Below are positions 7,141 through 14,756 of a stretch of DNA of 30,330 bases, piece after piece; the first letter of the stretch is position 1; every line of letters starts with the position of its first letter. A program made the translations under genes and the position numbers. The notes below the pieces were generated by a model. It ran no database searches, was not told the origin of the DNA, and worked only from the letters and a program-made list of their open reading frames with translations. Source of the DNA: JBJYKD01 sp049310025 (lineage in GTDB: Bacteria > Bacillota > Thermosediminibacteria > Thermosediminibacterales > Tepidanaerobacteraceae); contig NZ_JBJYKD010000034.1 of the NCBI RefSeq assembly GCF_049310025.1, positions 1 to 30,330 of the forward strand, read 5' to 3'.

Positions 7141-7180
7141 TTATCCACATTATTCACAGGTTATCCACAGGAAATCCACA
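7141..7180 (+). other. Tandem DnaA-box cluster
   Basis: Four 9-mers lie head to tail on the plus strand: TTATCCACA (7141-7149, perfect consensus), TTATTCACA (7150-7158, fits TTATNCACA), TTATCCACA (7161-7169, perfect) and AAATCCACA (7172-7180, degenerate). Starts are 9, 11 and 11 bp apart, close to one helical turn. No dnaA, dnaN or other origin gene is nearby. A chromosomal DnaA-binding locus (titration or regulatory) is more likely than oriC. Confidence 0.7.
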
Positions 7181-7209
7181 GGTCTTTATAAAAACATTTT
7201 CACCGGGCA

Positions 7210-7923
7210 TCATTTTATGCCGATAAAGGTCTGGGTGAACATCTTGCCGTAAGGGCCTCCATCGACGATTCCTATGCCCACATAATCATAGTTCGGATTC
7301 AGTATATTTGCCCTGTGGCCCGGGCTTGCCATAAGGGATTTGTGGGCTTGCTCCACTGTGGGCGCGCCCGCCAGGTTTTCCCCTGCGTATGTATAAGCGA
7401 TGCCGTTGGCCTTGAGTGCATTAAAAGGCGTGCCATATGTAGGCGAGGTATGGCCAAAGTAGTTTTTTTCTATCATATCCCGGCTCTTTTTCCGCGAAAT
7501 ATCCACCAATCTCATGTCTATTTTAAGCGGGTCAAGGCCCGCCTTTTTCCTCTCCGCGTTAACCAGGTCAAACATCTTTTGTTCATCGGCGGTAAGGCCC
7601 TTAACATTTGATTCCTCTACACCTCTGCTTACAGAATCATTCCGGCCCACTGACTTTCCTGTATCCGCCGGTGTGGTATTACTGGGTTCCCGGTTCGGCT
7701 TTATGGTTTCTTGCCCACCAGGTGTTAATACCCACCTGCCGTCTTTATAAGTATAAACAAAACGGTATGTTCCGGGGGAACCGGCGATATCCGGAATGTC
7801 CAAAGTCTGGGTCAGGCCGTTGACGGTGATTTTAATATTCCAGGCGGCACCGGCCACTCCAGGCAAAAGCACTGCAAAGGCCAGAACCAGGGCGACAAAA
7901 AGGTACCTTCGTCTGTAATTCAT
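7210..7923 (-). CDS. Secreted CAP/SCP-domain protein (YkwD-like)
   Basis: The 237-residue product starts with a clear signal peptide (MNYRRRYLFVALVLAFAVLLPGVAGAA). A short beta-rich stretch (about 28-70) and a polar Thr/Ser/Asn linker follow, then a C-terminal CAP domain (about 110-237). Hallmarks are ERKKAGLDPLKID, GHTSPTYGTPFNAL, AGENLAG and MASPGHRANILNPNYDYVGIG. Bacterial CAP proteins of this type are exported, and some occur in spore coats, but their biochemical role is mostly unknown. I placed the start at ATG 7923 because AAAAGGAGGAGG precedes it and the signal peptide begins there; the frame stays open another 43 codons upstream without a good site. It has its own promoter. Confidence 0.9.
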   Translation of the reverse strand: MNYRRRYLFVALVLAFAVLLPGVAGAAWNIKITVNGLTQTLDIPDIAGSPGTYRFVYTYKDGRWVLTPGGQETIKPNREPSNTTPADTGKSVGRNDSVSRGVEESNVKGLTADEQKMFDLVNAERKKAGLDPLKIDMRLVDISRKKSRDMIEKNYFGHTSPTYGTPFNALKANGIAYTYAGENLAGAPTVEQAHKSLMASPGHRANILNPNYDYVGIGIVDGGPYGKMFTQTFIGIK

Positions 7924-7948
7924 GATTTGCCTCCTCCTTTTTTTAATA

Positions 7949-7977
7949 ATTATACGGGATCTGACATATTTCGACAA
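7949..7977 (-). promoter_or_regulatory. Sigma-A-like promoter of the CAP-domain gene
   Basis: On the minus strand: -35 TTGTCG (7972-7977), 17-bp spacer, -10 TATAAT (7949-7954), about 25 bp upstream of the chosen ATG. This supports the shorter start. Confidence 0.6.
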
Positions 7978-8182
7978 AGAGTAAATGGCGGCATATATAG
8001 AAGTAAAAAAAGCGGTCCCGCCCTCACAAGAAATGCCTGGCTGATGTCGCAAAATTTATCAATATTTTTTTAGATTTGGGCAGTTTGGTTAAAATATCCT
8101 CATGAAGAATATTTTTCTTGATTTTTCTTTATGCTGCTATTATTCTCGCATTTATCCTTCGACCGGCGTTTGTAGGGATAAT

Positions 8183-8204
8183 AAAAAAAGGGCCCCGCCC
8201 TTTT
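8183..8204 (-). terminator. Terminator overlapping the stop of the protease gene
   Basis: An 8-bp stem (AAAAGGGC at 8186-8193 with GCCCTTTT at 8197-8204, 3-nt loop) leads on the minus strand into a T run (8183-8189). Its upstream arm overlaps the stop codon of the protease gene at 8203-8205. Confidence 0.75.
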
Positions 8205-9273
8205 AGAACGTTACCTTCAAAAGTTTCATCACATTCGCTATGGGGTTTATTATGGTGGCCCGGTCGGACCCAGCAAACAGAAGCCCCACCGCATTCATGC
8301 CGTCGTCCACCACCAGCGACCCGCTGTCGCCGGGCTGGGCCATAGGACCGGTCAGTATTTGCTCGTAAAAGGTGGCCTCCTCAGAAGGCCCAAGCATAAC
8401 CCTCAGCACCACGTCCAGTGCTTTAATCTCGGCGGTGGTCACGCCGCTGGTGCGTCCGCTTTTCTTTACCTGCAAGCCTATTCTGGGCTCGGCAATCCCG
8501 TTTATCTTCCCCAGCTCGAAAATATCCGGTTCGATAAACTGGGCTTTAACGGGTTTTGCCACCGCAGCATCTATGAGGTTGTGGGAAGACGCCTTCTTAA
8601 CCAGCGACACACGGTAATCCGGTTTAACCACACCGAGGATTATGTTGGAAACATTCTCCACATTCCGCGCCACCGGGCAGCGGCTTTCCTCGGCGTCTTT
8701 TTCAATGGGGACAAATCTTTCCAGGTAAGCTATCACATCCGAAGCGGTCCCGCCGTCATAGCTCCCCGGCTGGAGTATGGGGTCCCCCACTGCGGATTTT
8801 CCATCCCGGCCGTTTGTGGCGTTGGCCAGGACATGGTTGTTGGAAAGGATGAGAAGCTCTCCGGTCTTTTCGTCTTTTACCACGGCTCCAAAGGTACCGG
8901 CGGTGACTTTATAATGGCCTATGCTCATCCCCGGTCTGGCAGGCCTGGCTCTGGCGGTCCTTATGACATTGTTTTTGCCGTCGGATGAGCCGGTCCCCGG
9001 CGCCGCCTGCCTTGACCCTTCGATCCGGGATGCCAGCAGCCGGATCTCGCCCACTTCCAGTACGTCGGTGGGAACTTCCCCCAGGGCTGTGGGAATTATA
9101 TGGCGGCTTTTCAGTTCTTTCTCGGGGAGCTTCTTCTTAACCAGCACCATAATGGCCGGCTTGTTGGTGAACCTGCCCTGCACTATCTTGTATCCCATCC
9201 CTACGCCCACCACGTTTTCCAGCTTCATCAGTTTCTTCTGGTTCCGCCTGAGCAACCCCAGAATCCTGTCCAT
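8203..9273 (-). CDS. Trypsin-like serine protease without signal peptide (NAL1-like N-terminus)
   Basis: The 356 residues carry a chymotrypsin-fold catalytic triad in order: His in LILSNNHVLA (about 147), Asp in NLIDAAVAKP (about 237) and Ser in AQPGDSGSLVV (about 319). The N-terminal segment (20-80, VVGVGMGYKIVQGRFTNKPAIMVLVKKKLP ending in PTDVLEVGEI) resembles the front part of NAL1-type proteases known from plants and bacteria; that comparison is from memory. No signal peptide or membrane helix is visible, so the enzyme is probably cytoplasmic, perhaps in the mother cell. The ATG at 9273 follows AAAGGGGG at a long spacing. The substrate is unknown; the spore-gene neighbours suggest processing of coat proteins, which is speculative. 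Confidence 0.75.
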   Translation of the reverse strand: MDRILGLLRRNQKKLMKLENVVGVGMGYKIVQGRFTNKPAIMVLVKKKLPEKELKSRHIIPTALGEVPTDVLEVGEIRLLASRIEGSRQAAPGTGSSDGKNNVIRTARARPARPGMSIGHYKVTAGTFGAVVKDEKTGELLILSNNHVLANATNGRDGKSAVGDPILQPGSYDGGTASDVIAYLERFVPIEKDAEESRCPVARNVENVSNIILGVVKPDYRVSLVKKASSHNLIDAAVAKPVKAQFIEPDIFELGKINGIAEPRIGLQVKKSGRTSGVTTAEIKALDVVLRVMLGPSEEATFYEQILTGPMAQPGDSGSLVVDDGMNAVGLLFAGSDRATIINPIANVMKLLKVTF

Positions 9274-9344
9274 GCAAAAAATCCCCCTTTCTCAGCCTTT
9301 TTATATATATATTTGAAAAAGGGGGTAAGTGTGAGCGATTTTGC

Positions 9345-9366
9345 AAAAATACAGCCCGGCGGGCTG
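9345..9366 (-). terminator. Second hairpin downstream of veg
   Basis: CAGCCC-GCC-GGGCTG on the minus strand is followed by TATTTTTG. It lies about 45 bp past the first veg terminator and could act as a backup for this strong transcription unit. Confidence 0.5.
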
Positions 9367-9407
9367 CAGGTCAAAAGCAACCGTCATAAAGAACTGTCAT
9401 ATAAAAG

Positions 9408-9432
9408 AAAAATAGCCCTGATTTCAGGACTA
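9408..9432 (-). terminator. Terminator overlapping the veg stop codon
   Basis: The stem at 9413-9420 (TAGCCCTG) pairs with 9425-9432 (CAGGACTA) with one G-U pair, and is followed by TTTTT on the minus strand. The TAG stop of veg (9430-9432) is part of the stem. Confidence 0.65.
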
Positions 9433-9702
9433 TACAGAACCGCATTTTATCTTGTCTTCTTTGGAGCAGAAAGTCAGTTCCACCGTCTCCGTCAATATAT
9501 CCGAATAGCTGTATGAAATGCGCCTCACGAAATCCGGCGATTCGGTGACTTTCACCACAAAAATATTCGGATATACTTTTTCCAGGATGCCTTCCTTCTC
9601 GAAGGTCTTTTTCCGGCCGCGGTTGGCTTTCAGCTTCACCGTCTTTCCCACGTACGATTCCATACTCTTACGGATCTTTGCGAGAGCATCCACCGAAGCC
9701 AT
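9430..9702 (-). CDS. veg: Veg protein
   Basis: The 90-residue product matches the Veg family in length and in its core: MASVDALAKIRKSMESYVGKTVKLKANRGRKKTFEKEGILEKVYPNIF, followed by RRISYSYSDILTETVEL. In B. subtilis Veg is a small abundant cytoplasmic protein that stimulates biofilm formation, and veg lies next to yabG, as here. I placed the start at ATG 9702 because GAGGTGAGG precedes it; a frame five codons longer would use the SD as coding sequence. Its promoter is nearly perfect, in keeping with the strong veg promoter of Bacillus. The tail after FCSKEDKIKC is a little longer than usual. Confidence 0.93.
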   Translation of the reverse strand: MASVDALAKIRKSMESYVGKTVKLKANRGRKKTFEKEGILEKVYPNIFVVKVTESPDFVRRISYSYSDILTETVELTFCSKEDKIKCGSV

Positions 9703-9737
9703 AACCTCACCTCGCAAAAATACAAAATACGTGATAT

Positions 9738-9766
9738 ATTATAACACCGATTTTGTCAAATGTCAA
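9738..9766 (-). promoter_or_regulatory. Strong sigma-A promoter of veg
   Basis: On the minus strand: -35 TTGACA (9761-9766), 17-bp spacer, -10 TATAAT (9738-9743). Both hexamers match consensus exactly with ideal spacing, and the flanks are AT-rich. Confidence 0.88.
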
Positions 9767-9862
9767 ATATTATATTATTTTAACAGGCCCGTGGTTTTTT
9801 GTCAATTACCCAATCAAAGAAAAAAAAGACCTGCCGCTGTGTCAGACCCGCATTTTCCCCGG

Positions 9863-11290
9863 TTATTCCTGGTAATATGCTATAATTCCGCTTATTATGG
9901 CCCTTGCCGCCCTTTGCCTGAATTCCGGTTCCGAGAGCAGCCTTTCTTCTTCCGGATTGCTCAAAAAAGCCAAATTTATCAATACCGACGGGTTATTGGT
10001 CTCTCTTAAAATATAAAGATCGGCTTCCTTGACCCCCAGGTTCTTCAGCTTCAATTCCGATATAAGTTCCCTGTGTATGAACTCCGAAAGCTTCTTTCCT
10101 TCATCGTCTCCGGGGTAGTAGAATGTCTCCGTGCCCCCCATCCTGTCGTCGGCGAAAGAGTTCTGATGGATGCTTATGGTGATGTCCGGCCTGTATTCGT
10201 TGGAAATCCTGACCCGCTCAGCCAGACTCACAAATTCGTTCCTGTCCCTCGTAAGGTACACTCTGGCCCCTTCGGAAGCGAGGCCTTCCGCCAGAGCCCT
10301 GGCTATCTCAAGGTTTACATATCCCTCGGAAAGACCCATTGGGCCTGAACTCCCGCTGTCTCCGCCGTGGCCCGGGTCTACCACTATGGTTTTGCCCTTC
10401 AAAGGCTTTGCGGAAGTGGGCTTTTCAATTTTTTTGAGTTCCACACCGGTAAAGTAAAACTTTAGTATTTCATCCACCGGGAACCCGAGAAGGGCCATAC
10501 CTCGGGCGCCGTACTGGCACATCCCCACCCCGTGGCCGAGGCCCATGACCTGGAAAGTAAGGCCGGACACCTTCCAGAAAAACCGGGTAGAAGGAAGATT
10601 TAACAGGTTTCTGACCACTTCCCCGTCAAATATCATGTCTCCGATCCTCATTTTCTTTACCCTGCCGGAGGCGGTGCTCTGCACTTTGTCTATAAGGCCG
10701 GGGATTTCCTTCTTGTCTGCAGCATTATCGTCAAAATTGATGTTCAGACGCCTTTTTATTTCCCGGATAGAGAAGTTCTTGACATTTTTCCAGTAAGGAG
10801 AATCCTTGCAGTAGATGCACTCGACCCTTCTCAGGTAGCTGACCTTATTGCCCCATACGTTTTCCGAGTCCTCGGTAAATCCACCGCAGGCCGGATGGTA
10901 TACGGCTTCGATGGGGTTGTCGTTATAGACCAGGATGGTCTCCGAGGTCTCCTCCACCGCCTGCCGGATTTTACGGGTGTACTCATCGTATCGGCTGCCC
11001 CACTGCTTTTGCCGCCCCTCTTCATCCAGGAACCCCTGACAGTGAAGAGGGTCGGCGCACACGTCGAACTCCGGCTGCCTCCTGCAGCCGCTTCCTCCGA
11101 AAATCCTCATGCGCTTTACGGCCAGGGTCCTGGAACATACGGCCTGAGCCTTCAGCGCCTCCTTCGGAAATTCCGGGGGCATGGCAAATGCCACAGCCCC
11201 CACGACGTATTCCTCCAGGTCGAGAATCAGGACCTCCTGTTTTTCGGCGTTATAAAGTTTCAAACTCAAGCCTTCACTTTCCCGGGTCAT
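9863..11290 (-). CDS. SpoIID domain fused to N-acetylmuramoyl-L-alanine amidase (Amidase_3), active sites altered
   Basis: The 475 residues join a SpoIID/LytB domain (about 8-285; PPEFPKEALKAQAVCSRTLA, CADPLHCQGF, YHPACGGFTEDSENVWG, LGHGVGMCQYGARGMA) to an Amidase_3 domain (about 298-475). SpoIID is a lytic transglycosylase that strips glycans during engulfment after an amidase removes the stem peptides, so the fusion pairs two steps. The amidase zinc ligands look intact (H308 in DPGHGG, E322, H375 in SIHQNSF). However, the catalytic Glu expected in the final PSVLxExxFLSN motif is N439 (PSVLINLAFLSN). In the SpoIID domain the Glu normally before MP is A36 (VAFAMPPEFP). There is no signal peptide or membrane anchor. 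It begins 23 bp after yabG and is probably cotranscribed with it. A binding or regulatory role is plausible. Confidence 0.85.
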   Translation of the reverse strand: MTRESEGLSLKLYNAEKQEVLILDLEEYVVGAVAFAMPPEFPKEALKAQAVCSRTLAVKRMRIFGGSGCRRQPEFDVCADPLHCQGFLDEEGRQKQWGSRYDEYTRKIRQAVEETSETILVYNDNPIEAVYHPACGGFTEDSENVWGNKVSYLRRVECIYCKDSPYWKNVKNFSIREIKRRLNINFDDNAADKKEIPGLIDKVQSTASGRVKKMRIGDMIFDGEVVRNLLNLPSTRFFWKVSGLTFQVMGLGHGVGMCQYGARGMALLGFPVDEILKFYFTGVELKKIEKPTSAKPLKGKTIVVDPGHGGDSGSSGPMGLSEGYVNLEIARALAEGLASEGARVYLTRDRNEFVSLAERVRISNEYRPDITISIHQNSFADDRMGGTETFYYPGDDEGKKLSEFIHRELISELKLKNLGVKEADLYILRETNNPSVLINLAFLSNPEEERLLSEPEFRQRAARAIISGIIAYYQE

Positions 11291-11313
11291 GTGCTACCAC
11301 CGTCCAAGACAAA

Positions 11314-12177
11314 TTACTCATAGGGAGAACGGGGGAGACCCTCTCTGAACTTACCCCTGGTTTCAATGCCTCCAATGCCCTTTATACCCGTAATGGTGGC
11401 GTCTATGACATCCTTTGCGGAAACGATCTTGTCAATGGGCGTAAAAGCCACTTTTTCTATGATAAAGACCGGGTCAAGAGCATGTATGAAAACCCTGTGA
11501 GGTGAGCTTGCAAAATTGGCCCCTGCGCGGAGAATACCCTCGTAGTAAGATTGACAGGCTCCGGCAAATATCACCAGGTCATCCAGGGACGGCTCGTATC
11601 TCCTGGCATTTCTGACAGTTTCGATAAAATACCTGGAATTTCTGTAGCTCTCTACATCGTTAAAATTTCTCCTTGATTTCAGAAGCCCGTCATGGCCCGT
11701 GATCACGAGTATATCGGGATTATATTCCATAAGCAGTTGCTGTATTTTTTTTGACTGGTCCTTTTCCGGGATACACACCCCGTGTGCCTGTATTTCCAGC
11801 TGTTTATAGGTTGTCAGGCACAACTCCAGATAGTCCTCATCCCCATCTATATGAAGAACCGTCCCCGGAATGTCAAAAAAACCGTTGTTATCTCTGGATT
11901 CATTCCGGGAAAAGCGCTTTTGTCTTTCCAATTCTCTCCTGTAAAAAATGCGTTCCAGGCATTCGTTGCTCCTTTTTATATACTCTCTTTTGTAATCCCT
12001 TACTTCGGCAGAGGATGGCAGTATAAGGTCCGTCAAAGGCGCGTCGGCAAGTATCCTGACATTCAGTCCTTTTATTGTGGCGCATTTTTCGGCTTCCCTC
12101 ACTTCGATGACTTTAAAGAATATGTCTTTGTTGTAAGAAGCCCTCGTCACTATGTCTCCCACCTTGACTTCCGCCAT
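11314..12177 (-). CDS. yabG: Sporulation-specific protease YabG
   Basis: YabG (peptidase family U57) is a mother-cell protease that cleaves coat and cortex-associated proteins late in sporulation. The 287-residue length is normal. The N-terminal MAEVKVGDIVTRASYNKDIFFKV and the central DILVITGHDGL and LVIFAGACQSYYEGILRAGANFASSPHRVFIHALDPV are typical. H162 and C208 in these two motifs are the candidate catalytic His/Cys pair. The SD GGGGGGTGAAGGG precedes the ATG. The SpoIID-amidase fusion follows after 23 bp, and the SipL-like gene lies 5 kb downstream on the same strand, so possible substrates are encoded nearby. I see no clean sporulation promoter in the 70-bp gap to the divergent gene. Confidence 0.95.
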   Translation of the reverse strand: MAEVKVGDIVTRASYNKDIFFKVIEVREAEKCATIKGLNVRILADAPLTDLILPSSAEVRDYKREYIKRSNECLERIFYRRELERQKRFSRNESRDNNGFFDIPGTVLHIDGDEDYLELCLTTYKQLEIQAHGVCIPEKDQSKKIQQLLMEYNPDILVITGHDGLLKSRRNFNDVESYRNSRYFIETVRNARRYEPSLDDLVIFAGACQSYYEGILRAGANFASSPHRVFIHALDPVFIIEKVAFTPIDKIVSAKDVIDATITGIKGIGGIETRGKFREGLPRSPYE

Positions 12178-12275
12178 CCCTTCACCCCCCTTATCAGATT
12201 TTCACCCCGTTCGGCTTTATTACATAATATGAAAGTAGCAGGGGGGATGTGAGTGAAACTTCCGAGGTGAAAACA

Positions 12276-13064
12276 ATGAATATAGCCGTGGTTCCAGCAA
12301 AAAATGAGGAAGGAAGGATAGGCAGAGTCCTTACTCTTCTGGCGGAAACCCGCGCCGATAAAATAATAGCAGTAGTCAACGGTTCCAGCGACAATACCCT
12401 GAGAGAAATAAAGTTCCTGCGGCTGTCAAAAGTGGAAATTCTGTATTTCAAGCCGGAATTAGGCATAGATATCCCCCGGGCGGTAGGAGCTTACAGGGCC
12501 TTTAAAGAAGGCGCAAAAGCGGTTGTTTTCGTGGATGGAGATATGGTGGGGAATATATTGCTTCTGGTCAACGACCTTTTTTTGTCTGTAAGGGAAAGAG
12601 GCGTCGACCTCGCCCTGACCAACTGCTACCCCGACACAGCTTACGGCAACGAGCTCACCGAGCAGGTCCTGCTATTTCGGAAGCTTTTGAACGTCAATCT
12701 GGGGATATACCACAGGATAGGCGTGGCCACCCCATCCCACGGTCCTCATGCGGTATCCCGTCGTCTCATGGAAATGGCTGATTTCAGAGACATCGCAGTT
12801 CCGCCGGTAATACTGGCCTTTGCCGTCAAACACAACCTTTCCATCGATGTCCCCGCCGCTTTGCACCAAAGCAAACTGGGTTCAAGGACAAGGGACTACT
12901 TTCACGCCAGGAAAATCGCCGACACCATAATCGGTGATACCCTGGAGGCTTTTAATTACTTCAACGGCAAGCCCAGAACCCGGACCTTCCTTTACAGGGA
13001 GTTCCAGGGTTACAATCCTTCCCGGCGCTTTGACATCCTGGAAAAATTCATGAAAACAAATTAA
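12276..13064 (+). CDS. Family 2 glycosyltransferase
   Basis: The 262-residue product has the GT-A fold signature of family GT2: MNIAVVPAKNEEGRIGRVL at the N-terminus, IIAVVNGSSDNT (about 30-42) and the metal-binding VVFVDGDM near residue 85. There are no membrane helices. The acceptor cannot be read from the sequence; GPHAVSRRLME and the HxSKLGSRTRDYFH region probably shape it. I chose ATG 12276 because GAGGTG precedes it by 6 nt and the product then begins with the GT2 motif; a GTG at 12249 is the longer alternative. It diverges from yabG, so a role in spore-surface glycosylation is possible but unproven. Confidence 0.8.
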   Translation: MNIAVVPAKNEEGRIGRVLTLLAETRADKIIAVVNGSSDNTLREIKFLRLSKVEILYFKPELGIDIPRAVGAYRAFKEGAKAVVFVDGDMVGNILLLVNDLFLSVRERGVDLALTNCYPDTAYGNELTEQVLLFRKLLNVNLGIYHRIGVATPSHGPHAVSRRLMEMADFRDIAVPPVILAFAVKHNLSIDVPAALHQSKLGSRTRDYFHARKIADTIIGDTLEAFNYFNGKPRTRTFLYREFQGYNPSRRFDILEKFMKTN

Positions 13065-13087
13065 AAAGCCGGAGATTCCGGCTTTTA
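13065..13087 (+). terminator. Terminator of the glycosyltransferase gene
   Basis: A 9-bp stem AAAGCCGGA-GAT-TCCGGCTTT directly after the stop codon ends in TTTTATTT. It may also serve the convergent gene that ends at 13111. Confidence 0.75.
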
Positions 13088-13110
13088 TTTCAATCCTGCT
13101 TATAGTCTTT

Positions 13111-13581
13111 TTATTTCGTGTATTTGTCGGCCACCTTTGTGGCGCCGCAGGCGTAAGGTTTTATCTTTATCTTGTAGCCGCTGCCCATAACCCAGCCCAC
13201 CACTTCCCTGATAAGCTCTTTCGTATCCCCATTCTGGCCTATATCCACGTGGACCTCCACATCCAGATCTCCGTAGCGGGTTTTTCCAAGTTCCTCCTTG
13301 AGCTGCATCACTGTCTCCAGCGACATGGAGGTCTCGGTGAAAATCTTGTGGCGAAGGTTCTTAACCGAGGACATAAATTTCCTCCTGTAGTAGTAACGGG
13401 CCCCTTTGCCCACCCGGTGGACTATAATGGCGGTGACGAAGCACACGTTTTCCCGGGCCTGGGAATCGGTGCCGATTATCAGCTTGTAAGGGGCAGAAGG
13501 CTCTTCTTCCATGAAAGACACTATATCCCTTACCACTTCTGAAAGAGATATTCTTCCTTTAGTAGGGCTTATAAAATGCAT
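13111..13581 (-). CDS. YkuK family protein, ribonuclease H-like (DUF458)
   Basis: This 156-residue protein matches the YkuK/DUF458 family: MHFISPTKGRISLSEVVRDIVSFM, then YKLIIGTDSQARENVCFVTAIIVHRVGKGARYYYRR, and a C-terminal HVDIGQNGDTKELIREVVGWVMGSGYKIKIKPYACGATKVADKY. The family is predicted to have an RNase H-like fold: the GTDSQ Asp and the DxGxxGxT motif are the acidic positions. The biochemical role is not established. I placed the start at ATG 13581 because AAGGA lies 10 nt upstream; a GTG three codons earlier overlaps that SD. It follows rsmA on the same strand with a 94-bp gap. Confidence 0.88.
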   Translation of the reverse strand: MHFISPTKGRISLSEVVRDIVSFMEEEPSAPYKLIIGTDSQARENVCFVTAIIVHRVGKGARYYYRRKFMSSVKNLRHKIFTETSMSLETVMQLKEELGKTRYGDLDVEVHVDIGQNGDTKELIREVVGWVMGSGYKIKIKPYACGATKVADKYTK

Positions 13582-13675
13582 CGCTATCACATCCTTAATA
13601 AGCGAAAAATTTATTTATGTATGGATTAAAGCCTTTACCCCATAATATACACCTGCAGGTTCATTGCATATAAAT

Positions 13676-14521
13676 TCAACCCATATATCTTTCGATGGCG
13701 CGGGTCAGGGCGGCGAATTCTTCGAGGGATAATGTCTCCCCCCGGCGATCGGGGTCGATACGGGCTTCTTTCAGGGCCCTGTCCACGGCATCGCCGGCCC
13801 CGGGTATGCCGAGCCTCCTTTTCAGGGAATTTTTTACCGTCTTTCGCCGCTCACCGAAGGCAGCCTCGACTACTTTAAAGAAAAGGGGCTCGTTTTCCAC
13901 CGGCACCCTGGTGCTCTGCCTAAGCGAAAGCCTCACCACGGCGGAATCCACTCTGGGAGGCGGTATAAAAGCGTCTCTCTTTACCGGGCATATGATATCC
14001 ACATCGGCGTAAAGCTGGACCGCTATGGAAAGTATGCCGTAATCTTTTTTACCGGGAGGCGCCACCAGCCTTTCAGCCACTTCCTTTTGAACCATTACAA
14101 CCGCCACCGGTATCATGTGACGGTTATCTATAATCTTCATGATGATGGGGCTTGTAATATAATAAGGCAGGTTTGCCACCACTTTAAAATCTGAAGCAAA
14201 GTAGCTCTTTCTTATATCACTTAAATCTAATTTTAGCACATCATCTTCAATTATACAAATATTTTTAAAATCACTGGTAACCTTATCCAGAACAGGAACC
14301 AGCTCCCTGTCTTTTTCCACGGCCACCACCTTCCCGGCCCTCTCACAGAGCTTTACTGTCAGTATCCCAAGACCCGGCCCTATTTCAAGCACCCCATCCG
14401 TTTTGCTTATGCCAGCAGCTTCTATCATGGCCAATACCGGCGCCTCGTCCGTGAGAAAGTGCTGCCCCAGCCGCCTGGCGGGCCTGATGCCAAATTTTTT
14501 AATAATTTCTGAAGTCTCCAT
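13676..14521 (-). CDS. rsmA: 16S rRNA dimethyladenosine transferase RsmA (KsgA)
   Basis: RsmA dimethylates two adjacent adenines near the 3' end of 16S rRNA, a late step in small-subunit assembly. The 281-residue length is normal. SAM-binding motifs are clear: FGIRPARRLGQHFL (about 10-23), VLEIGPGLGILT (about 44-55), VVAVEKDRELV and IIEDDVLKLD, followed by the NLPYYITSPI catalytic motif (about 118-127). The C-terminal RNA-contacting region has RVDSAVVRL and FGERRKTVKNSLKRRLG. The SD GGAG precedes the ATG by about 8 nt. In Bacillus the gene sits between rnmV and yabG; here the rnmV position is not occupied in the window. Confidence 0.97.
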   Translation of the reverse strand: METSEIIKKFGIRPARRLGQHFLTDEAPVLAMIEAAGISKTDGVLEIGPGLGILTVKLCERAGKVVAVEKDRELVPVLDKVTSDFKNICIIEDDVLKLDLSDIRKSYFASDFKVVANLPYYITSPIIMKIIDNRHMIPVAVVMVQKEVAERLVAPPGKKDYGILSIAVQLYADVDIICPVKRDAFIPPPRVDSAVVRLSLRQSTRVPVENEPLFFKVVEAAFGERRKTVKNSLKRRLGIPGAGDAVDRALKEARIDPDRRGETLSLEEFAALTRAIERYMG

Positions 14522-14624
14522 ACTGCCGCTCCTTTCGCCTAATTACAGTTATAACAAGCAATGCCTTTTTTTGCCGGGAAGTGAATTTTTGCCTGCGCTG
14601 TCCCCCATTAAAAGTTTCTCCATT

Positions 14625-14654
14625 AAAAAAAGATAGGTTCCCCTATCTTTTTTT
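14625..14654. terminator. Bidirectional terminator upstream of rsmA
   Basis: AGATAGG-TTCC-CCTATCT is flanked by seven A on one side and a T run on the other, so it can work on either strand. On the minus strand it ends the radical SAM transcript before rsmA. Confidence 0.8.
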
Positions 14655-14756
14655 ATTCTAGAATGTGTACTTTTATCCTTCTCGCGCCGCATTTCCGCTT
14701 TTTTTAACAAATCTAAATCCGGGCACGGCATCAAATACGTATTGTCTTCCGGGCTT

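Noticed and set aside
7141..7180. Interpretation of the DnaA boxes as the chromosomal origin
   Set aside because: No dnaA, dnaN, rpmH or gidA/parAB genes are present, and the cluster has only four boxes with no evident unwinding element.
8003..8022. GCGG/CCGC hairpin followed by T on the minus strand
   Set aside because: The loop would be only two bases, so the stem cannot form as drawn.
7924..8052. 43-codon N-terminal extension of the CAP-domain gene
   Set aside because: The signal peptide, SD and a promoter at 7949-7977 all point to the ATG at 7923; the extension would run through that promoter.
14549..14734. 61-codon minus-strand ORF between the radical SAM gene and rsmA
   Set aside because: It begins with TTG without a good SD and runs through the strong terminator at 14625-14654.
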